DNA of 12,652 nucleotides from Helicobacter sp. (GTDB taxonomy: Bacteria; Campylobacterota; Campylobacteria; Campylobacterales; Helicobacteraceae): NCBI GenBank assembly GCA_029264655.1, contig JARHZY010000078.1:1-12652 (forward strand), given 5' to 3'. The notes below the pieces were generated by a model. That model was not told where the DNA came from, made no database searches, and saw only the letters and a list, made by a program, of their open reading frames with translations. The translations under genes were made by a program, and so were the position numbers. Numbering within the stretch: position 1 is the stretch's first letter; every line of letters begins with the position of its first letter. This document shows positions 1-5,513 of the stretch, in pieces.

Positions 1-738
1 CTTAAGAAAAAATACAATTCTCACAAAGATAAACTTTTAGAGGATGAGTATTTAAAATGGTGCGAAGAATGGATAAAGGAATGTGTAAGAGTGCTTAAAG
101 ATGATGGCTGTCTTTTTTTGCATAATATCCCCAAGTGGCTTACTTTTTATGCGAGTTTTTTAAACGAAATAGCAATTTTTAGGCATTGGATAAGTTGGGA
201 GGCAATGACTGCTCCTATGGGTAAAACACTCCAACCCGCACACTATGGAATCTTATTTTATTCAAAAGGTGATATTAAAGAGCGATTCAAGGAGATTCGC
301 TATCCTCATAAAAGAGATAGAAAAGGCATTTTATTTAAAGATTATGGAGGAAAAAAAGGGTATTTTACATCCATTTGGACCATTATGCTCTGATATCTGG
401 AGTGATATACATAGAATCCGCCATGCTAAAAATAGAGATAAACACCCTTGTCAGTTACCACCACATTTGTTAGAGAGAATTATTTTAATGAGTAGTGAAT
501 AGGAACAGGAACGACAGGAATAGCAGCTAAAAAACTAAATAGAAATTTTATAGGTTTTGAAAAAGATAGCGAATATTGCGAAATAGCAGGACAAAAAATA
601 GATTCTATAAACAAGTCTTTGTTCTTACATAAAAATGCATTAAGCAATGTTTCAAGAGCAAATTTTAATATTATAGAAACTGATAAGCTTATAATTGTAG
701 GCAACCCACCTTACAACGATAAAACTTCCATTGTTTAA
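1..738 (+). pseudogene. Decayed beta-class DNA methyltransferase (3' part), running into a second methylase motif
   Basis: The 5' end lies outside the window. Frame 1 is open from base 1 and reads like the middle of a type II N6-adenine/N4-cytosine methylase, including TAPMGKTLQPAHYGILFY (about 217-270). At the A7 run (351-357) the sense moves to frame 2, which carries the motif X region (KHPCQLPPHLLERIILMSSE) and stops at 500-502. Sense then returns in frame 1 from about 502 with GTGTTGIAAKKLNRNFIGFE, the motif I end, but the usual GDIVLDPF stretch before it is missing. So there is one +1 slip and one small deletion. The X-then-I order fits the beta class. The frame continues to GNPPYND (700-720), an adenine-methylase motif IV, and stops at TAA 736-738. 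Family identity is clear from the motifs. Target specificity cannot be read. It cannot encode an active enzyme as it stands. Confidence 0.78.
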
Positions 739-1165
739 AGTCATCTTAAAGATAAGCAAAGTATTATGATAGATTCTAAATCTTTTTAAAGTTATAAATT
801 TTGGAGTTTTATTTATGGTAATTTCAAAAGATTCTAATTTTTTTAGAATTATAAAGCCTTAAGCAAATAAAAAATACAAAAAGTCTTTCAATTTCTTACA
901 TAACATTAGATTTTATTAGATTCTAAGCCAAAAAACCTTAGTTAGATTCTAGCTTAGAATAAGCCTTAGAGATTTAGGTTAGCAGGCTTTCATACTTGAA
1001 GTAAGAGATTCATATAGAAAAAAGTTATACACATAATCTTAATATTTCAATGGGTTATTAATAGGCTTTAATGGAATATGGAATGATGCAAATATTGTAA
1101 TATTGTTAATAGCAACTTAATATCAAAAAGTTAAAGTCTATATTAAGCTGTATGAATATGGAGTT
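739..1165. other. Gene-free AT-rich spacer between methylase remnant and tRNA cluster
   Basis: No credible coding sequence is seen here on either strand. Directly after the TAA at 736-738 the same frame would continue as SHLKDKQSIMIDSKSF, so the first bases may still be methylase remnant with a CAA-to-TAA change. Four AGATTCT heptamers lie close together (771, 829, 918, 944), mixed with repeated CTTAG words between about 855 and 970. From about 1044 one frame reads GLLIGFNGIWNDANIVILLIAT, possibly another scrap of the decayed locus, but it is too short to identify. Confidence 0.5.
1116..1147 (-). terminator. Weak inverted repeat downstream of the tRNA cluster
   Basis: CTTAATAT (1116-1123) is perfectly complementary to ATATTAAG (1140-1147), with a 16-nt loop. 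It lies 20 nt past the last tRNA (Ser) in the direction of transcription. The stem is AT-rich and no U-run follows it, so it is only a tentative terminator. Confidence 0.2.
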
Positions 1166-1166
1166 G

Positions 1167-1254
1167 TGGCCGGGAGAGAGGGATTCGAACCCCCGGAGGT
1201 GTTACCCTCAACGGTTTTCAAGACCGCCGCTTTCGACCACTCAGCCATCTCCCG
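1167..1254 (-). tRNA. tRNA-Ser (anticodon UGA)
   Basis: On the minus strand the gene starts with the acceptor strand CGGGAGA (1254 to 1248), paired with TCTCCCG. The anticodon loop CTTGAAA gives UGA, reading UCA codons. A long variable arm of class II type (around TTGAGGGTAACACCTC) and a G discriminator fit tRNA-Ser. The T loop is TTCGAAT, and CCA is encoded (TGG at 1167-1169). It is the last gene of the five-tRNA cluster. Confidence 0.95.
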
Positions 1255-1278
1255 TGATTATAAATAATACTATAATAA

Positions 1279-1353
1279 TGGAGGCGACACTCGGATTCGA
1301 ACCGAGGAATCAAAGCTTTGCAGGCTCATGCCTTACCACTTGGCTATGTCGCC
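1279..1353 (-). tRNA. tRNA-Cys (anticodon GCA)
   Basis: The acceptor is GGCGACA paired with TGTCGCC. The anticodon loop CTGCAAA gives GCA. The U discriminator is the usual tRNA-Cys identity base. The T loop is TTCGAAT and CCA is encoded (TGG at 1279-1281). The outermost base pair of the anticodon stem looks mismatched, which I would not over-read. It is the fourth gene in the cluster. Confidence 0.93.
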
Positions 1354-1366
1354 ATTTGTATAAAGG

Positions 1367-1452
1367 TGGTGCCCAAGACCGGACTTGAACCGGTACGGAC
1401 TAGGTCCGAGGGATTTTAAGTCCCTTGTGTCTACCATTTCCACCACCTGGGC
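1367..1452 (-). tRNA. tRNA-Leu (anticodon UAA)
   Basis: The acceptor strands are GCCCAGG and CTTGGGC. The anticodon stem-loop GGGACTTAAAATCCC gives UAA, reading UUA. A class II variable arm, an A discriminator and encoded CCA (1367-1369) are present. It is the third gene in the cluster. UUA is a heavily used leucine codon in this AT-rich window, so this should be a major tRNA. Confidence 0.95.
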
Positions 1453-1503
1453 ATTAATCAATATATAATTGCTATTCAAAATAAATTTATTTGTATAAAT
1501 ACA

Positions 1504-1578
1504 TGGAGCGGGAAACGGGGATCGAACCCGCGGCCCCAACCTTGGCAAGGTTGTGCTCTACCACTGAGCTATTCCCGC
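1504..1578 (-). tRNA. tRNA-Gly (anticodon GCC)
   Basis: The acceptor is GCGGGAA paired with TTCCCGC. The anticodon stem-loop AACCTTGCCAAGGTT gives GCC, reading GGC and GGU. A U discriminator, T loop TTCGATC and encoded CCA (1504-1506) complete a standard tRNA-Gly. It is the second gene in the cluster. Confidence 0.95.
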
Positions 1579-1635
1579 AAATAAAAACATAAATTTAATT
1601 ATAACATAAAAAAGTAATTTTTGCAAAAAATCACA

Positions 1636-1720
1636 TGGTGCGGAAGAGAGGAATCGAACCTCCATGCCTTGCGGCGCTAGATCCTAAGTCTAGTGCGTCT
1701 GCCAATTTCGCCACTTCCGC
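1636..1720 (-). tRNA. tRNA-Leu (anticodon UAG)
   Basis: The acceptor is GCGGAAG paired with CTTCCGC. The anticodon stem-loop CTAGACTTAGGATCTAG gives UAG, reading CUN codons. It has a class II variable arm, an A discriminator and encoded CCA (1636-1638). It is the first gene of the cluster, about 15 nt downstream of a perfect -10 box. Confidence 0.95.
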
Positions 1721-1734
1721 TAAAATGAAGTGTA

Positions 1735-1740
1735 ATTATA
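1735..1740 (-). promoter_or_regulatory. -10 box of the tRNA cluster promoter
   Basis: On the minus strand the sequence is CGATATAATTAC, a perfect TATAAT whose downstream edge lies 14 nt before the first tRNA-Leu base. That leaves a leader of only a few nucleotides, as expected for a tRNA operon. No good TTGACA is seen upstream, which is normal for sigma-80 promoters of Helicobacter. Confidence 0.65.
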
Positions 1741-1848
1741 TCGAAATAAGCTTAATATAAAATTAAATTATGCTTAAAACCAATACAAATAATAGATATG
1801 TAATCATGATGATTATTTATTGATGTATGCTAGAATCGTTTTATTAAA

Positions 1849-2547
1849 TCATTGGTTTAAATATTTTACATTGTTTTTGCGTAAATAAAGCCACTCACCA
1901 TTAGCAAACATACTCTTAATATGCTCATCTTCTTTTAAGCCATATACCTTATTTATATTTGTATAGAGATAGACAACACCTACAGAAATAAGCTGGATTT
2001 CTTTTGAATCATCAATATAGAAAAATTGAGGATAAATGATTTGTTGGAATTTCATTGTTTTATCTGTTATACCACCAATTTGTGTGCGTAAAGATTCTGG
2101 TATTTGTATAACTCCATCGTAATTATAGGCTTCATAGTAAGGTTTGCCATTGCTTAATATTTGCTTTGTTGGATAATGTTCATTAATTTTATCAAGCACA
2201 AAGAGCGTTTGTGCATTTTGTTCGTGATAATAGCCACTATGTTTATAGGCAAGCTCCATATAATATGCCTTTTTTTCAAGCCACTCTTGATTCTTATTAT
2301 GTTTTATTTGTATAAAAAGTGCTTCCTGTAGAGCAAGCCTTGCAGATTCATTGCTTTTAGAATCTTTTTTTTGTTGCATGATTTCATCATACAATATGCG
2401 GTTAATAACATAGGTTGCACTATGTTTTTTTGCATATTTTCTAGCTTTATAATATTGTGGATCAAAGATATAGAATGTGCAACCATAAAATAAAAACATA
2501 CTTGATAGAAGACAAATTTTTACACTACAGGAAAATAAGTTTCGCAT
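1849..2547 (-). CDS. Predicted exported protein, probable lipoprotein, function unknown
   Basis: A 232-residue protein. The N-terminus is basic, followed by a hydrophobic stretch (about residues 4-21) ending in LFYGC with Cys23. This is a plausible but non-ideal lipobox, because bulky Phe and Tyr occupy positions -3 and -2. After export the mature part would be about 210 residues, rich in Lys, Tyr and Gln, mostly soluble, with one short hydrophobic strand (LISVGVVYLY). I recognise no family and see no catalytic motif. The start is supported by AGAAAGGA four bases before the ATG. It diverges from the exported protein gene at 2658 across a 110-bp spacer. Location in the membrane or periplasm is inferred from the signal only. 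Confidence 0.8.
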   Translation of the reverse strand: MRNLFSCSVKICLLSSMFLFYGCTFYIFDPQYYKARKYAKKHSATYVINRILYDEIMQQKKDSKSNESARLALQEALFIQIKHNKNQEWLEKKAYYMELAYKHSGYYHEQNAQTLFVLDKINEHYPTKQILSNGKPYYEAYNYDGVIQIPESLRTQIGGITDKTMKFQQIIYPQFFYIDDSKEIQLISVGVVYLYTNINKVYGLKEDEHIKSMFANGEWLYLRKNNVKYLNQ

Positions 2548-2579
2548 ATTATCCTTTCTAAAAAAATATTAAAAGTAAA

Positions 2580-2585
2580 ATCATA
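2580..2585 (-). promoter_or_regulatory. Candidate -10 for the minus-strand lipoprotein gene
   Basis: The minus strand reads GGTATGATTTTAC, a TATGAT box (5 of 6 to consensus) about 32 bases upstream of the ATG. No clear -35 is visible. This is a weak call resting on position and similarity. Confidence 0.35.
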
Positions 2586-2596
2586 CCAATAAAATG

Positions 2597-2624
2597 TTGC
2601 AAAATGTTTTATTTTCGTTATAAT
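2597..2624 (+). promoter_or_regulatory. Promoter upstream of the 173-residue exported protein gene
   Basis: TATAAT lies at 2619-2624, with TTGCAA at 2597-2602 as a 4-of-6 -35 match and a 16-bp spacer. The expected start point is about 25 bases before the ATG at 2658. As pdxA follows this gene after 18 bases, the promoter probably drives both. Confidence 0.6.
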
Positions 2625-2657
2625 AAGCATTTTAATCGCTAGTAAAGAGGAGTATTT

Positions 2658-3179
2658 ATGTCATTACTGAAGAAAATTGCATGCAGTCTAGGTTTATGTT
2701 GTGGTATTATGTGGCAATGTTATGCAGAATCTGCAAATAAGCAACTTATGCCAATTGAAGCTACAAGATTGCGTATTTTTGAGATTTTATATCCCAACAA
2801 CTTGCAAACTCTTGAACAAAAACGTGCTTTTGTTAAAAAATATTATAAATCTGGCGAGCATTATGAAACTTTCATTTTTCCAAATCAAACAATTGAAAAT
2901 GTCTATAAGGCTTATGTAGCTACACACCCAAAAGATAGCTTTGGTGCGAGTATATTACATAAAGAATTGCCTAAAACAAACAAAGCGTTTAAGGCAGATA
3001 GCGACCATGATCGCATGGGATATGTGCTTATGTATGTTTGGGAAGGTGATAAAAAGTTGTCTATTACAAATACACGCATTGAAGATGATAATCTCTGCGG
3101 TAAAGAGTTGTTAGAATTTGAAGAACAAGGGAAGCAGACTATTTTAAAATCAAACTTTGAGCAATATTGTTTTCAGTAA
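2658..3179 (+). CDS. Small exported protein of unknown function
   Basis: A 173-residue protein with a clear Sec signal peptide: basic start MSLLKK, hydrophobic core to about residue 20, and a likely cleavage after CYA (residue 23). The mature protein of about 150 residues is hydrophilic and keeps two cysteines near the C-terminus (Cys147 and Cys171), which could form a periplasmic disulfide. No known domain or active-site motif is recognised. The start is well supported by AAAGAGGAG at 2644-2652. It has its own promoter, and the pdxA-like gene follows after only 18 bases, so the two are probably co-transcribed although their functions look unrelated. Confidence 0.82.
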   Translation: MSLLKKIACSLGLCCGIMWQCYAESANKQLMPIEATRLRIFEILYPNNLQTLEQKRAFVKKYYKSGEHYETFIFPNQTIENVYKAYVATHPKDSFGASILHKELPKTNKAFKADSDHDRMGYVLMYVWEGDKKLSITNTRIEDDNLCGKELLEFEEQGKQTILKSNFEQYCFQ

Positions 3180-3197
3180 AATACAAAGGTAGCATAC

Positions 3198-4709
3198 ATG
3201 AAACAACAAAATTTAAATGTTTTGCTACACACAGAAAGTAAAGATATTACCCATAATACACTTACTTCCATACAATCATTAGAAACACTTGAAGAAATAG
3301 AGGCATTACAACAAGCACACAACAAAGATTCTAATAAAGTGCCGCAAGATTCTATAAAACTTGCAGAATCTCTTGCAGTGCGTCAGTCATTAATGCAAGA
3401 TTCTCAAAAACATGCTGCTATCACACATTTACATAACCGCATGGCTTCATTAGAAACACATATTTTAGCAAATAGCACTAAAAATCCCTATAAAAATATA
3501 GCAAATAGTAATACACAAACACATATTGGTGATATAAAACACAAAAAGAAAGTGTATGTTGCAGTTGGTGATATTAATGGTGTTGGGCTTGAGCTTATTT
3601 TGCGTAATCATGCCCTTATTACACAATGGTGCATACCTATTTATTGTGTAGATGAAATAGTATTGCAAAATGCAGCACAATTACTCAATATGGAAATACC
3701 AAACGACATGTATATTGTGCCACTTGATATACAGGATACGCCTATAACTCCCGGCGTAGTTTGTGCAAAGAGTGGTTTATATAGTTTTTTCTCTTTTTAT
3801 CAAGCAGTAGAGTTAAGCATAGAGCATAATGCTCCACTTGTTACATTACCTATTCATAAATATGCATGGCAACTTGCTGGCATAGAATATGCTGGACATA
3901 CGCAATATTTACGCGAACGTTTTCAACAAGATGCAATTATGATGCTTGGGTGTGAAGCAATGTTTGTTGCACTTTATACAGATCATATTCCTTTAAATAA
4001 GGTAGCAAGTATGATACAAAAAGAGCCACTTTTGCAATTTTTTAGAGATTTTTATCATGCTTATAGTGCTATATTTATGCCAGCACAAAATATAACACAA
4101 GAAAATGATAATAAAACACCACAAGATTCTAAACAATTATCAGCATATGCACACCATATAATTCCACAAGCATTAAAAAAACATGCTATTAGTGCAAAAA
4201 TGGTAAAACGACTTCTTCATGATACACAATCTATAAACAAAACACATACACACTCAAATCATTATATAACAGATTCTATACAACCTAGCAAGAGTGCCAC
4301 TAACAACACAACACACATAAAACCATTGCAAATTGCTGTATTGGGGCTTAATCCGCATGCAGGTGATAATGGTGTATTGGGACAAGAGGATATACTTATT
4401 AATGAATGTATTGCATGCATTAATAATGAGATTGGTAGTGAAGTATTTGTTGGTGCATTTGCTCCAGATTCTGCATTTATTCCAAACAATCGCAAACTTT
4501 ATAATGTTTTTATTGCAATGTATCATGATAGTGGCTTAGCACCACTTAAGGCACTTTATTTTGATAAAAGTATCAATGTAAGTTTAAATCTACCTATATT
4601 GCGTACAAGTCCAGACCATGGCACATGTTTTGATAAGGCTTATAAGAATAATAATGACATATGCATGGATAGTTATCTTGAAAGTTTTAAATTTTTGTTA
4701 CGCAATTAA
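3198..4709 (+). CDS. pdxA: 4-hydroxythreonine-4-phosphate dehydrogenase, enlarged form
   Basis: PdxA oxidises 4-phosphohydroxy-L-threonine in the DXP-dependent pyridoxal phosphate pathway and supplies the aminoacetone phosphate used by PdxJ. Core motifs are all present: GDINGVGLELIL (124-135), LPIHK (217-221), AGHTQYL (232-238), DHIPLNKV (262-269), LGLNPHAGDNG (382-392), FAPDSAF (421-427), MYHDSGLAPLKALYF (441-455) and LRTSPDHGT (468-476). The three metal-binding histidines are His234, His263 and His443. At 503 residues it is far longer than the usual 310-330. The excess is an N-terminal extension of about 117 residues, rich in Gln, Ser and Thr, and an insertion of about 80 residues (roughly 296-375), also polar and low-complexity. 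AAAGG (3185-3189) supports the far-upstream ATG, and I see no Shine-Dalgarno before internal Met82. pdxJ, a frequent neighbour of pdxA, is not in the window. Confidence 0.88.
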   Translation: MKQQNLNVLLHTESKDITHNTLTSIQSLETLEEIEALQQAHNKDSNKVPQDSIKLAESLAVRQSLMQDSQKHAAITHLHNRMASLETHILANSTKNPYKNIANSNTQTHIGDIKHKKKVYVAVGDINGVGLELILRNHALITQWCIPIYCVDEIVLQNAAQLLNMEIPNDMYIVPLDIQDTPITPGVVCAKSGLYSFFSFYQAVELSIEHNAPLVTLPIHKYAWQLAGIEYAGHTQYLRERFQQDAIMMLGCEAMFVALYTDHIPLNKVASMIQKEPLLQFFRDFYHAYSAIFMPAQNITQENDNKTPQDSKQLSAYAHHIIPQALKKHAISAKMVKRLLHDTQSINKTHTHSNHYITDSIQPSKSATNNTTHIKPLQIAVLGLNPHAGDNGVLGQEDILINECIACINNEIGSEVFVGAFAPDSAFIPNNRKLYNVFIAMYHDSGLAPLKALYFDKSINVSLNLPILRTSPDHGTCFDKAYKNNNDICMDSYLESFKFLLRN

Positions 4710-4741
4710 ATAGTTATAAGGTTTTAGAGGAATCGCTATAG

Positions 4742-5070
4742 CTAGATTCTATAACCAACAGCTATCTATGCTTCTATCAACCAAAATTGCAAAATATTTC
4801 ATATGATATTATACATTCAAGTTTTAAGTGCATAGATAAGAAATTTGATTTATTCTTACGAGCCCACCATATGGAGATTCTAAAACAACGGTGGCTTATG
4901 GACAATTTAGTGCTTTTATTAATGAATATTTAGGTTTTAAAGATGCTAGGAAACTAGATTCTAAACTATTCCCCCCTATCTTTTTAAGATATATAGTCCT
5001 ATATGAAACAATATGGTTTTATCTATCTCCTCGTAAAACTTTCAATACATTGCGTAAGCCGATATTATAA
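4742..5070 (+). pseudogene. Remnant of a TSPPYGDS-type DNA methyltransferase
   Basis: From 4742 frame 2 reads a methylase-like lead-in ending HSSFKCIDKKFDL. At about 4850-4856 one base seems lost, and the sense moves to frame 1 as LTSPPYGDSKTTVAYGQFSA (from 4855), followed by FINEYLGFKDARKLDSKLF (to about 4968). SPPYGDS followed by TVAYGQFS is the motif IV signature of a known bacterial DNA methylase group. After the C6 run at about 4970-4976 the similarity ends. The frame runs on as unrelated sequence to TAA at 5068-5070. There is no start codon, and motif I and most of the protein are missing, so it is a degraded fragment. It begins 32 bases after pdxA. Confidence 0.7.
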
Positions 5071-5476
5071 CTCATTTCTAGGCTCTTAGTCTGTAAGGAA
5101 TTTCGCAGTATATGGAAACACGCACTATAGCGTAAATATGCTACTCTATAGATATAATTGTGGGTTAATATCTTGTATAACTTGATGTTATAGGACTAGT
5201 TATAGTTTATAGGAGATACTTCTAGCACTTATTTTGTATTTTCATATTTAGATATTCTTTGCTAGACTAGTCTTAGTTAGCTTATTTTTCAATCCAAGTT
5301 ATTTTATCCGTATAATATACTTTCACTAGTATAAAAAGCTTATATTGTTTTAAGGTTTTAAAAAATAATGATGTGTTTGGGTATGCTAAGTAATAAAAAT
5401 TGATTAGATACGCAAATGTTTTAAAATTGAAAGTGAAGAAATGCTATTCCTTGTTATTTTATCATTTTTTATTACT
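5071..5476. other. Gene-free spacer between methylase remnant and acnB 3' end
   Basis: No convincing reading frame on either strand. The part from about 5020 to 5110 is less AT-rich than its surroundings. On the minus strand 5019-5075 encodes an 18-residue peptide, MSYNIGLRNVLKVLRGDR, with no clear ribosome site. Imperfect inverted words occur (TATAAC/GTTATA around 5178-5194), and an isolated TATAAT lies at 5311-5316 with no gene after it. It may be old repeat or decayed sequence. Confidence 0.4.
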
Positions 5477-5503
5477 GCTATAAGCAAAACCTCTGCTTAT
5501 AGC
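5477..5503. repeat. Perfect 10-bp hairpin just past acnB
   Basis: GCTATAAGCA (5477-5486) and TGCTTATAGC (5494-5503) are exact inverted repeats with a 7-nt loop. The hairpin starts 10 nt beyond the acnB stop codon. Its position suggests a 3' end structure for acnB, but in that direction the stem is followed by AGTAATAAAAAAT rather than a U-run, so it is not a canonical intrinsic terminator. In the opposite direction the tail is also poor. Confidence 0.55.
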
Positions 5504-5513
5504 ATGAAGTATT

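Noticed and set aside
351..357. A7 run as a live phase-variation switch of the methylase
   Set aside because: A second lesion removes motif I, so changing the run length would not restore an enzyme.
1152..1548. Open frames over the tRNA cluster, for example one reading GERDSNPRRC
   Set aside because: This is the usual false peptide read antisense through tRNA T-arms. The bases are fully explained by the tRNA genes.
4254..4526. Minus-strand and second-frame open frames inside the pdxA insertion
   Set aside because: The plus-strand PdxA frame is continuous through the insertion and both flanks carry family motifs. The others lack start signals.
5311..5316. Isolated TATAAT as promoter of a small RNA
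   Set aside because: No conserved structure, terminator or gene follows. In such AT-rich DNA the word is expected by chance.
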